A stretch of 64,000 nt of DNA from Kribbella pittospori (GTDB lineage Bacteria > Actinomycetota > Actinomycetes > Propionibacteriales > Kribbellaceae): positions 434,001 through 498,000 of the forward strand of contig NZ_SJKB01000001.1 of assembly GCF_004331465.1 (NCBI RefSeq), written 5' to 3'. The position numbers and the translations under genes are program-made. This document shows, in pieces, positions 43,601-51,901 of this stretch. The notes beneath the pieces were generated by a model. That model made no database searches. It was not told the DNA's origin and was given only the letters and a program-made list of their open reading frames with translations. The first letter of the stretch is position 1. Each line of letters begins with the position of its first letter.

Positions 43601-46600
43601 CTCGAGCCGGAGTCCACCGCGGAGGCTGAGCCCAGCGAGGAAGCAGCCGAGAAGCCTGCGCCAGAAGCACACTCGGAGCTGACTGCAGAAACCGAGCCCA
43701 CCGAGCTCGCCGAAGAAGCACCCGCAGAGCCAGCCGAAGCACAACCACAGCCGGAGCCCACCGCAGAGGCCGCACCGGTCGAGCCTGCTGAGGAAGCACC
43801 TCAAGAGCCTGCGGCCGAAGCAGAGTCTCGGGCTGAGCTCCCGGCTGCCCGGTTCATCGCGCAGTACACGATCACGCAGGCCCCGGCCCTCGACGTGCCA
43901 GCCGAAGATCCCGCGCCGGAACTGGTCGCCAACGCAACCGACCCCGGGCAGCCCCAGCCCGCCGCCAAGGTCACCGGCGATGAGCAGCAGGCCGAGGTCG
44001 AGCAGGAGCCGGCCGCCGAAACCGAGCCCGCCGCGGAGGCGACTGCCGACGAGCAGGAGCCTGAGGCTGAGATGGACGCAGCCGCCGAGCAGGCGCCCGA
44101 GCCCGAGCTGGAGCCAGCCGCCGAAGCCGACTCCGAGGTCGTCGACGACGAGCAGCAGCCTGAGGCTGAGCCAATCGCCGAGACTGCAGCCGAACCTGCC
44201 GTGGACGCCGAAGAGCAGGACGAGGATGAGCCGACGCAAGCGGCCGCGGGTGAGTCGAACGAGGTCGTCGACGAGCCGGCCGCCGATGCGACTTCCGAGG
44301 AGATCGGAGAGGCTGGGCAGGCTGAATCCACCGAGGAGCTAGCCGCCGAGGCCGAGTCGGCCGGGGAAGTAGCCGCCGAGGCTGCCCACGACCAGCCTGC
44401 GGAGGCTGAGCCGGTCGAGGAGGTAGCTGCGGAGGCTGCCCACGACCAGTCTGCGGAGGCTGAGCCGGTCGAGGAGGTAGCGGCGGAGGCTGCGCAGGAC
44501 CAGTCGGCAGAGGGTGAGCCGGCCGAGTCCGCCGCGGAGGTCGTCGCCGAGCTGGCCGCCGATGCGACCTCCGAGGAGATCGGAGAGGCTGAGCAGGCTG
44601 AATCCACCGAGGAGCCAGCCGCCGGGGCCGGGCCGGTCGGGGAGGTAGCCGCCGAGGCTGCCCAGGACCAGGCTGCGGAGACTGCGCGGGTCGACGAGGT
44701 ATCGGCGGAGGCTGCACAGGAGCAGGAGGCTGCCCAGGAGCAGTCCGCGGAGGATGCGCCGGCGGAGACCGTCGCGGAGGCAACCGCCGAGGCTGTGTCC
44801 GTGGCACAGCCGGTGGTGGATGGTGCAGCCGAGCAGGTTGGCTCCGAGGCCGCGGCAGGTTCTGACGTGGAGTCGGGCGACGGGGGCGAGCAGGTCGCGG
44901 AGGTTGGGCAGGAGTCGGAAGCCGCGCCTGAGCTGGTCGCGTCCGCCGAGCCGGAACCCGAACACCCGACTAAGCAGGCTCACGCAGAGCCGCCGCAGTC
45001 CGAGCGCCCGCATGAGCCCGAGCTCGCGCTGCAGTCCGAGAGCGTGCAGGAGGCGGAGACCGCGCAGGAGGCTGAGACCGCATCGCAGGCTGTGCGTGCG
45101 CGGGGAACCGAGACTGCGCAGGAAGTTGTGGCTGGGCCGCAGTCCGGGGCTGCGCAGGAGGCAGCACCCGCGCCGTCGGCTGAGAGTGGGCAGGAAGCTG
45201 CGGCCGCGGTGCAGGCTGCGAGTGCGCAGCAGGCTGAGACCTCGCGGCGGGTGCGGGAGCGGGTTGTGGGGCCTGTGGCTGTGGTGGGGGTGGCTGGGCG
45301 GTTTCCGGGGGCGGAGACGCTGGAGCAGTTCTGGGACAACCTCGTGGGTGGGGTGGAGAGCCTTCGGCGGTTCACGAATGAGGAAGTGAGCCAGGCGGGC
45401 GGGCATGTGGATGACGGGCTGGTGGCCGTCAGTGGCGTGCTTGATCATGTGGAGTCGTTCGACGCCAAGTTCTTCGGGCTCAGTGACCGTGAGGCCGAGT
45501 TGATGGATCCGGCGCAGCGGTTGTTCCTGGAGGTCTGCTACCAGGCGCTCGAGCACGGCGGGTACGCCGGCACCACCGGGCGCGTCGGTGTGTTCGCGGG
45601 CTCCGGCATGAACCTGTACACCCAGCAGCACCAGTCCCGCGACTCCCTCGCCACCCGCGTCGCGTACCGCCTCGGCCTCACCGGCCCGGCCATCGGCGTA
45701 CAGTCCGCCTGGTCCTCGTCTCTCGTCGCGGTGCACCTGGCCTGCCAGGCGTTGCGCTCCGGCGACGCGGACCTCGCCCTCGCCGGTGCGGCCGCCGTAC
45801 AGGTGCCTCAGGCAACGGGCTACCACCCGGCACCGGAGTCGATCCTGTCGCCGCGCGGCCAGGTCCGCGCGTTCGACGCGGCCGCCGACGGCACGGTCGG
45901 TGGGAACGGCGTCGCCGCGGTACTGCTGAAGCGGCTCGACCAGGCCGTCGCTGACGGAGACACCGTGTACGCCGTGATCCGCGGTACGGCAGTCAGCAAC
46001 GAGGATGCGCCCGAGGGCAACCAGGTCGAGCTGATCGAGCGTGCGCTGGAGCGGTCCGGGTTCGCGGCGGACTCACTCAGCTACATCGAGGCGAACGCGA
46101 TCGGCAGCGCCGCCGCGGACTCCGCCGAGGTGACGTCGCTGACGACCGCGCTGCGCCGGCACACCGACAAGGTCGGCTTCTGCACGATCGGCTCGGTGAA
46201 GCCGAACATCGGCCACCTCGACAGTGCCGCGGGCATGGCAGGCCTGATCAAAACCATCCTGATGCTGCAGCACCGGATGCTGGTCCCGACGATCAACTAC
46301 ACCGAGCCGAACGCGGACCTCGCGTTGGACGGCAGTCCGTTCGTGATCGCCACTGAGGCGCACGACTGGGAGGCCGGCACGACACTGCGCGCGGCCGTCA
46401 GCGCACTCGACGCCGGCGGCACCAACGCCCAGGTGATCCTGGAAGAGGCACCCAGGCAGATCCGTCGCGGCGACGACGGACCGGTCGTGCTGCCGCTCTC
46501 CGCGCCCGATCCGGACGCTCTGGCGGATCTGGTCGAGTTGTTCCGCACCGACCTGGGCCACGGCACCGGACACCGCCTGATCGACCTCGCTGGTACGGCG

Positions 46601-49600
46601 GCCCTCGGCCGACCACCACACCGGTACCGCATCGCAGTAGCGGGCGCCTCCGAGGCCGAACTGGTCGATGCACTCGGCTCAGCCCAGGCAACCGAAGTCC
46701 CACGCGGCGGACCGGGTCCACTCGGCTACGCATTCACCGGACAGGGCGCCGCGCGGCGCGGGATGGCTGCTGCGCTTGCTGCTCGCTTCCCGGTGTTCCG
46801 CTCGGTGCTGGACGAGTGCGACCGCGTGTACGCCGAGGAGACCGGTGGCAGCCTGCTGGAGCTGCTGCTGACACCTGCCGGCGCGTCTGAGGGCGTCTGG
46901 CCGACGGAGACCGCGCAGCCCGCACTGTTCGCGTTCGAGCTGGCGCTTGCGCGGCTCTGGCAGTCGTTCGGTGTGCAGCCCGCACTGGTGGTCGGTCACA
47001 GCGTGGGGGAGTACGCCGCTCTGTGCGTGGCCGGTGCCCTGTCGCTGGCGGACGGCGTACGGCTGACTGCCAAGCGAGGCGAGCTCATGCAGCGTGGCAC
47101 CGTGCCCGGCGCGATGGTTGCCGTGCGTGCGGACGCGGACCGGGTTCGCGAGCTGACGCAGACGCCTGGCGTGGAGATTGCCGCAGGCAACGGTCCGCAG
47201 TCGTTCGTGCTGACCGGGTCCGAGGTGATCGTCGGGCAGCTCGCGGAGCAGCTGGACCGGCTGGAGGTTGCATACCAGCGGCTGGATGTGGACCGCGCGT
47301 TCCACAGCTCGCTGGTGGACCCGATCCTGAAGGACTTCGCGGCGATCGTCCGGGAGATCACGCTGAAGCCGCTGCGGACACCGATGGTGTCGAGCTGGTC
47401 CGGCGATCTGCTCGAGTCCGGGACGGTGCTGGACGGCGACTACCTGGTCGGGCAGTTGCGGCAGCCGGTGCTGTTCGGCGACGCGGTCGAGGCGGTCACG
47501 GCCGCGGGTTGCCGTCGCTTCCTGGAGCTCGGGCCTGACGCCGTACTGAGTCCGGCCGGGCGCCGGATCGCGCCGAACAGCACGTGGATCCCGGCGCAGC
47601 GGTTGGGACAGGACCCCGTGCTCGCGACGATGAACGGGCTGGCCGAGCTGTACGAGCAGGGCACCGAGATCGCGTGGTCGAAGGTGTACTCCGATGGCGG
47701 TCGCGTGCCCTTGCCGACGTACCCGTTCCGGCGCGTGCATCACCCGGTCGACACCTCTGCGACTGGGCTCGCGGGTGACGGTGCCGGGCGGGTGGCGCGG
47801 GTGCAGCCGAGTCCGTTCGAGCGGGCGGCTCGGGCGCAGGCGGTCGTGTTCGAGCCGTCGAGCGCTGCGGTGAAGCGGATCCCGTTGGACCCGCCGACTG
47901 AGCCGGAGGTTGCTGAGAGCAACGAGCCGGTGGATGAGCAGTCGCCGTTCGCGTTGCCGGCGGAGACGCATCAGATCGACGCGGACTACCTGGCGCAGGC
48001 CGGGGTGTTGTCCGGCGACGAGATGTCGGCCGAGCGGTACCGCGACTCGCTGGACCTGATCCTGGATCTGACGTGCGAGGTGCTGAACCTCGATCCGTAC
48101 GACCTGACCGTCGACCACACGTTCGCCGAGCTCGGCGCCAGGCCGGACTCGATGGAGCCGGTCATCACCGAGATCAACTCCCGCTTCGAGGTGACGCTCA
48201 CCCCCGAGGACCTGTTCAGCGCCTACACCACGCCACACAAGCTAGCCACAGCCGTAGCCACGCAGGCCCCGGAGACGGAGGAGGCAGCCGCCGAGGCTGG
48301 AGTCCCGCCGGAGACCGCCGCCGAGGCACCCGAAGCGGTGGAAGGTGCGTCCGAGGACGTCGCTGCGGAGGCGCGTGCCGAGAAGGCCGAGATCGAGCCT
48401 GCCGCCGAGAAGGCGACGGTCGAGCCCGCTGAAGAAGCCGAGGTCGAGACTGCAGCTGAGGAAGCTGAGGTTGAGGGTCCTGCTGAAGAGGCTGAGGAGA
48501 CGGCTCAGGCGGGGTTGGCGGAGGTTGCACCGGTTCGGGATGCTCGGAGTGCTTTGGCTGATCTGGGGTCCGGGCTGGCGGAGTTGGCGGCGAAGGTCGA
48601 CGAGGCTGCGGCGGCGACCAGTGAGGCTGAGCTGCCAGGCAACGGCATGGCCGTGCTCATGTCGCAGCAACTTCGTGTAGCGGGCCAGCTGGTGGACGGC
48701 GTCACCAAGCTGATGCGCGAACAGCTCGCCCTCCTCGAAGCCGCGACCTCAGAAGACCCAACCACCTCTGAGCACTTCCCCGACCCATCAACGCCTCAAG
48801 AGCCGAACGGCGCGCAGCACGTGGACGGTGGCGCCGAGGCCGTCGACGATGTGCAGGCTGATGCCGCCGCGGCGGCCCCCAAGGATGCACCAGATGTAAT
48901 CGCGGAAACCAAGCCCGAGCCTCGCACAGGCGAGGACGTTGAGCGGTTGCGGCGGGACCTCGGCTACTGGGAGATGGCGCTCGCGGGCGCTGAGCCCCTG
49001 GTACTGGTCGCGGACGGCGTCCGGCCGGCGGCCTCCTGCAACGTTGGGTCGGTGAAGAAGGAGTTCGAGGAGGAGCTCGGCGACGCGGTGTTCGTGTTCA
49101 GCCGGGGCCGGAAGGTCTCCCCGCTGATGACGATGCTCGCGGCGGTCGGGACGGTGCTCGGGCGCTTCGCGGCGCAGGACGACGTGACGATCGGGACCGC
49201 GCTGATCCGCCCCCAAGGCGATACCTCGACCGCGGCCCGGCGCGCGTTGCCGGTCCGCATCGACCTCTCCGGCGAACCCGACCTCGGCGAGCTCGCGCAC
49301 CGGGTGCGCGACGTGACGGCCGGCGCGTTCGACCATGCCGGCACCGACCTCGCCGTACTCGAGCGCGACCCGCTCTTCCAGGTCCTCGTCGAGTTCGAGG
49401 ACGGCGACGACGAGCTGCCCGAACCGCTCGACCTCCGCCTCCGGCTGACCCACCACGGCGCCGGCATCACGTGTACGGCGGACTACCGCTCCGGCCTGTT
49501 CGAGCAGCGCACCATCGACCGCCTGGTCGCCTACCTCGAAGCGGTCCTGCGTCGCGCCACCACCCAGCCGAACCTGCGCCTCCCCGACCTGATGTTCCCG

Positions 49601-51190
49601 ATCGAGTCCGACCTAGAGGCCCTGCGCGAACTGGAAGGCGACACCGCACCAGCCGGCCCGATCGGCCGAGTACGACGCGACGCCGTCGTCGCCGGCGAGC
49701 TCAGCGGACTGCACACGCTCTTCGAGCAGCAGGTCGCCCGTACCCCGGACGCGATCGCGTTGATCCAGGGCGAACGCGAACTGACGTACGCCGAACTCGA
49801 TCGCCGGGCCAACGCGCTCGCGTGGCGGCTCGTCGACCTCGGCGTGAAGCCCGGCCAACTCGTCGCCGTACGTGTTGCCCGAGGCACCGAACTCGTCGTC
49901 GCGGTGCTCGCCGTACTGAAGTCCGGCGCGGCGTACCTGCCGCTGGATCCCGGCGTACCGGAGTCACGCTGGGCGTTCATGGTCGCGGACTCGTCGGCGG
50001 CCGTGCTGGTCGGTGACGACGCAGCGCTGGCGGATCGGCTCGGGCTGCGGTTGGTGCCGGTGGCAACGTCGGACGGCGATGCGCGGGCGCGGCAGGCGCC
50101 ACCGGTGCGGGCCGGCGCGGATGATGTTGCCTACTGCATCTACACGTCCGGTTCGACCGGGAATCCGAAGGGCGTCGTCGTCCCGCACCGCGGCCCGGTC
50201 AACCTGATCCGGCACTACCTGCGGACCCGGAGTTCGCTGCGGACACTGCAGTGGACCTCGTTCGGCTTCGACGTTCATGTGCAGGAGATGTTCACCGCAC
50301 TGGCGTCCGGCTCGGCGCTGGTGCTGATCGGCGAGGACGACCGGTACGACCCGGACGCGGTGATTGCGGCGCTGCGGGATCATGAGGTCGAGCGGCTGTT
50401 CATGGCGTTCAGCCCGCTGACGGCGTTGCTCGCGACCATGCGGCGGCTGCCCGAGTTGCCCGCGCTGCGGGAGATTGTCGCCGGTGGCGAGGCGATGGTC
50501 CTGACGCACAAGGTGCGCGACTTCCTCGACGCGCATCCGGAGTGCCGGCTGTTCAACGAGTACGGCCCCGTCGAGGCATCGATCGTGACCACGATCCACG
50601 AGGTCGACCCGGCGGTGGACCGGCCGTCGATCGGACGTCCGGTCGAGGGCGTCGTCGTACGCCTGCTGGATCAGGCGTTGCGGCCGGTGCCGGTCGGCGC
50701 GGTCGGCGAGATCCACCTCGGCGGTCCGGCCGTTGCCCAGGGCTACATCGGGCGGCCGGACGAGACCGAGCACGCGTTCGTGCCGGACCCCGGGCATCCG
50801 GGAGCGCGGTTGTACCGCAGCCGGGACCTGGGTCGCTGGCGGGCGGACGGGACGCTGGAGTACCTCGGCCGCGCGGACGACCAGGTCAAGATCCGCGGCC
50901 ACCGCGTCGAGCCCGGCGAAACCGAACATGTCCTGGCTGATCAGCCCGGCGTGGTCGACGCCGTCGTCGTCGCTTGTGCGGACCCGGCCGGAGACACCTG
51001 CCTCCTCGGGTACGTCGTTCTCGAGGACAGCGACCCGGCAGTCCTGGCCCGGTTGATGCTCGACCTGACCAAGGAACTCCCGATCTACCTGGTCCCGGCC
51101 GACCTGATCCCGATCGAGGAACTCCCGCTCGACGACAACGGCCGCCTGGACCGGACCCTCCTCCCGGAACCGGAGTGGCTCAAGCCGTAA
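40682..51190 (+). CDS. Giant orphan PKS/NRPS-like protein with degenerate catalytic sites
   Basis: 3502 residues; GTG 40682 or GTG 40685 (better spacing from GGGAGG). Domains: acyl-ligase of the PksJ/AlbI loading type, about 15-600, P-loop SSGTSTGAPK 181-190, Lys570; Glu/Ala/Pro linker 600-1520; ketosynthase 1528-1945 with Trp1677 for the catalytic Cys (QSAWSSSLV), Asn1805 for the first His, His1845 kept; acyltransferase 2013-2310 with Ser2107 (GHSVGEYAA) and AFHS, a malonyl-type motif; ACP 2440-2525 with Ser2490; acidic linker and helical stretch to 2700; C-terminal half of a condensation domain 2747-2980; adenylation domain 3003-3495 with A3 YTSGSTGNPKG and Arg3488 in place of the A10 Lys. 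No thioesterase, reductive domain or final carrier. No partner biosynthetic genes nearby. The product is unknown and the protein may not work as a chain-building synthase. Confidence 0.85.
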   Translation: MVRSGVDRPAISTGPALMIPAGYPRDLPSALLRAARDFGGAGVVEIGPDGRETKLDFPTLLELAARILAGLRANGVRAGDPAVVHCTEPVGFFAAFWACTLGGIRPLLMAPSPEGDRSEEGRERLRKLTDLLGWTVLIGRPSDLPNDLGLPVLDPDALAGHEPTSEFHRPAADDVAVLMMSSGTSTGAPKIVQLTHRGLVEFAAGTPAMLPVRPGQTTLNWLPLTQSGAFLLYHLLPVFTGCTNVHVNTDWVLADPLRWLDLMDQHRVNHSWSPNFGYRLATQAIAGEPDRHWDLSALRSLVSGGEQITVPVMSEFLRLTNRFGVVPETFVAAWGMTETVTGITFARPGLTPNVHRVRIPPTGVIEWVDQRPATGKVAVARPGKTRAEAPGVLSLVSVGAPAPGTTVRIVAPNGAVLPEGRIGQLQVASARVTPGYLGNLEADRAAFPIGNWPARKWLATGDQAFITGGQVVITGRDSERIIMSGKLYYAHDIESVAATVVGAEQGLVAACGIADGESGTDRLVVFYALTPESIPGMDQAIRSLVLARLGLQAEVIGVPRRDFPTTPGGKILRPLLKQRWIDGTLETPPHPYVEPAGANSYSGPAGEGPHANAADTLISAEEDPAERTTELPVVRLAWKRTLQQSIPTPPPRPTLGTPAPPATPAATADAEHPAPTPTEPKPTATAPEPSRPASAPEPTAAAAQPASAATEAEPTADAPEPDPIPDTEQTAELQRIPAADEQSPTAEVQSPTPAEAPTDEPAAQPQPDPTAEVEPRQPGDEAAEEPAEVQPELTAQVEPTEPAEAAAEEPVAEARPKPEPAPETEPAEPAEEASGQLAETQPESTPETDAAEDTSDQAAEVQPEPTAKDESTQPAEATADEPTAEVQHQPEPSTKVAPTELVDAAAEEPADAHPKPAAETEPTDLAEEAPAEPAEAQPQPEPTAEAGPAEPVEGTVEESAAEARPDEAAADARLEPESTAEAEPSEEAAEKPAPEAHSELTAETEPTELAEEAPAEPAEAQPQPEPTAEAAPVEPAEEAPQEPAAEAESRAELPAARFIAQYTITQAPALDVPAEDPAPELVANATDPGQPQPAAKVTGDEQQAEVEQEPAAETEPAAEATADEQEPEAEMDAAAEQAPEPELEPAAEADSEVVDDEQQPEAEPIAETAAEPAVDAEEQDEDEPTQAAAGESNEVVDEPAADATSEEIGEAGQAESTEELAAEAESAGEVAAEAAHDQPAEAEPVEEVAAEAAHDQSAEAEPVEEVAAEAAQDQSAEGEPAESAAEVVAELAADATSEEIGEAEQAESTEEPAAGAGPVGEVAAEAAQDQAAETARVDEVSAEAAQEQEAAQEQSAEDAPAETVAEATAEAVSVAQPVVDGAAEQVGSEAAAGSDVESGDGGEQVAEVGQESEAAPELVASAEPEPEHPTKQAHAEPPQSERPHEPELALQSESVQEAETAQEAETASQAVRARGTETAQEVVAGPQSGAAQEAAPAPSAESGQEAAAAVQAASAQQAETSRRVRERVVGPVAVVGVAGRFPGAETLEQFWDNLVGGVESLRRFTNEEVSQAGGHVDDGLVAVSGVLDHVESFDAKFFGLSDREAELMDPAQRLFLEVCYQALEHGGYAGTTGRVGVFAGSGMNLYTQQHQSRDSLATRVAYRLGLTGPAIGVQSAWSSSLVAVHLACQALRSGDADLALAGAAAVQVPQATGYHPAPESILSPRGQVRAFDAAADGTVGGNGVAAVLLKRLDQAVADGDTVYAVIRGTAVSNEDAPEGNQVELIERALERSGFAADSLSYIEANAIGSAAADSAEVTSLTTALRRHTDKVGFCTIGSVKPNIGHLDSAAGMAGLIKTILMLQHRMLVPTINYTEPNADLALDGSPFVIATEAHDWEAGTTLRAAVSALDAGGTNAQVILEEAPRQIRRGDDGPVVLPLSAPDPDALADLVELFRTDLGHGTGHRLIDLAGTAALGRPPHRYRIAVAGASEAELVDALGSAQATEVPRGGPGPLGYAFTGQGAARRGMAAALAARFPVFRSVLDECDRVYAEETGGSLLELLLTPAGASEGVWPTETAQPALFAFELALARLWQSFGVQPALVVGHSVGEYAALCVAGALSLADGVRLTAKRGELMQRGTVPGAMVAVRADADRVRELTQTPGVEIAAGNGPQSFVLTGSEVIVGQLAEQLDRLEVAYQRLDVDRAFHSSLVDPILKDFAAIVREITLKPLRTPMVSSWSGDLLESGTVLDGDYLVGQLRQPVLFGDAVEAVTAAGCRRFLELGPDAVLSPAGRRIAPNSTWIPAQRLGQDPVLATMNGLAELYEQGTEIAWSKVYSDGGRVPLPTYPFRRVHHPVDTSATGLAGDGAGRVARVQPSPFERAARAQAVVFEPSSAAVKRIPLDPPTEPEVAESNEPVDEQSPFALPAETHQIDADYLAQAGVLSGDEMSAERYRDSLDLILDLTCEVLNLDPYDLTVDHTFAELGARPDSMEPVITEINSRFEVTLTPEDLFSAYTTPHKLATAVATQAPETEEAAAEAGVPPETAAEAPEAVEGASEDVAAEARAEKAEIEPAAEKATVEPAEEAEVETAAEEAEVEGPAEEAEETAQAGLAEVAPVRDARSALADLGSGLAELAAKVDEAAAATSEAELPGNGMAVLMSQQLRVAGQLVDGVTKLMREQLALLEAATSEDPTTSEHFPDPSTPQEPNGAQHVDGGAEAVDDVQADAAAAAPKDAPDVIAETKPEPRTGEDVERLRRDLGYWEMALAGAEPLVLVADGVRPAASCNVGSVKKEFEEELGDAVFVFSRGRKVSPLMTMLAAVGTVLGRFAAQDDVTIGTALIRPQGDTSTAARRALPVRIDLSGEPDLGELAHRVRDVTAGAFDHAGTDLAVLERDPLFQVLVEFEDGDDELPEPLDLRLRLTHHGAGITCTADYRSGLFEQRTIDRLVAYLEAVLRRATTQPNLRLPDLMFPIESDLEALRELEGDTAPAGPIGRVRRDAVVAGELSGLHTLFEQQVARTPDAIALIQGERELTYAELDRRANALAWRLVDLGVKPGQLVAVRVARGTELVVAVLAVLKSGAAYLPLDPGVPESRWAFMVADSSAAVLVGDDAALADRLGLRLVPVATSDGDARARQAPPVRAGADDVAYCIYTSGSTGNPKGVVVPHRGPVNLIRHYLRTRSSLRTLQWTSFGFDVHVQEMFTALASGSALVLIGEDDRYDPDAVIAALRDHEVERLFMAFSPLTALLATMRRLPELPALREIVAGGEAMVLTHKVRDFLDAHPECRLFNEYGPVEASIVTTIHEVDPAVDRPSIGRPVEGVVVRLLDQALRPVPVGAVGEIHLGGPAVAQGYIGRPDETEHAFVPDPGHPGARLYRSRDLGRWRADGTLEYLGRADDQVKIRGHRVEPGETEHVLADQPGVVDAVVVACADPAGDTCLLGYVVLEDSDPAVLARLMLDLTKELPIYLVPADLIPIEELPLDDNGRLDRTLLPEPEWLKP
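43442..43786 (+). repeat. Duplicated 93-bp segment in the first linker
   Basis: Two nearly identical copies (43442-43534 and 43694-43786) encode a 31-residue Glu/Ala/Pro/Gln stretch beginning EPTDLAEEAP or EPTELAEEAP. The copies are 252 bp apart and in frame. Confidence 0.75.
44366..44527 (+). repeat. Three tandem 54-bp repeats in the first linker
   Basis: Three head-to-tail 18-residue units beginning EVAAEAA(H/Q)DQ start at 44366, 44420 and 44474. Flanking them, a segment with ADATSEEIGEA occurs near 44282 and again near 44552, a 270-bp offset equal to five units. This points to growth by slippage or unequal recombination. Confidence 0.75.
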
Positions 51191-51195
51191 GGACT

Positions 51196-51268
51196 GTTCT
51201 GCACCGTGGACGGCGGTTGTCGGGGGCAGCCCTCCCGCAGCCACCGGCCTCCGTCCGCGGTGCAGAAC
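51196..51268. terminator. Large stem-loop ending the giant gene
   Basis: GTTCTGCACCGTGGACGG (51196-51213) pairs with 51251-51268 over 18 positions with a single T-G wobble. The loop can fold further. It starts 5 nt after the stop and lies 12 bp from the convergent membrane protein gene, so it can serve both strands. Confidence 0.8.
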
Positions 51269-51280
51269 CCGCGACGATCC

Positions 51281-51901
51281 TCATCCCTCCTGAGGATCGA
51301 TCGCACTCCTCGCCCGGCGGCGGAACAGCGATGAGGCGCTGATCACGCAGACGAGCAGGGAGTAGACCGCCAGCGCGGATCCGACGCTTCCGGTCGTCGG
51401 TCCGACGCTGCCGGCACCGGCTCCGTTCCCACCGGAACCCATACCGTCTCCGCCGGACCCGACCGCCTCCACGGCGGTGACCACGATCAGAGCGATCAGT
51501 GGTCCGGTCCAGCCGAGCACACCCATCCGGAGCGCGTGGCCGTCATCGACCGGCGCTCCCACGGGTGGAGCCGACCCTGCCACGGCTGCGGCGGTTCCCG
51601 GGCCGGCGAGGGCCCGTCCGCGCAGCGAGCCGTGCAGGGCAGCGACGCCGCACGCGGCGGCGACGTTCATCAGAAGCAAGCGTCCGGCGACGTCCTCGAG
51701 CGCCACGGCGCCCGGGCCGACGGTGCCGTAGACGATTGCGTACAGATCGACAGGCACGGTGATCGCGGCGGCCAGGACAGCGGCGACCTGGAAGAGTCGC
51801 GGCCGTCCGACGGACGCCCGCAGTACGTCGTACCTGGAAGTGGTCCGGACCAGCAGCGCGGTGAAGAAGAGAGCGAAGAGCAGGAGTACCGCGACGTCCA
51901 T
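51281..51901 (-). CDS. Polytopic membrane protein of unknown function
   Basis: 206 residues from ATG 51901, with no good ribosome binding site. Hydrophobic helices lie at about 2-20, 37-60, 72-95, 125-145 and 175-192. A Gly/Ser-rich loop with a repeated GSGG pattern sits near 148-165. The first two helices and the RTTSRYD loop recall MrpF-like or cation/proton antiporter subunits, but the resemblance is too weak to name a family. It is convergent with the giant gene and shares its terminator. Confidence 0.5.
   Translation of the reverse strand: MDVAVLLLFALFFTALLVRTTSRYDVLRASVGRPRLFQVAAVLAAAITVPVDLYAIVYGTVGPGAVALEDVAGRLLLMNVAAACGVAALHGSLRGRALAGPGTAAAVAGSAPPVGAPVDDGHALRMGVLGWTGPLIALIVVTAVEAVGSGGDGMGSGGNGAGAGSVGPTTGSVGSALAVYSLLVCVISASSLFRRRARSAIDPQEG

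Noticed and set aside
42480..45240. Possible frameshift or assembly junction splitting the giant gene into a ligase gene and a PKS gene
   Set aside because: The frame is open throughout with consistent codon use and no start or ribosome binding site at the KS border; still worth long-read confirmation.
42929..45826. Long minus-strand frames opposite the giant gene's linker, rich in Leu/Gly or Ser/Ala
   Set aside because: They are the complement of Glu/Ala/Pro repeats and only look membrane-like; no ribosome binding site or family similarity.
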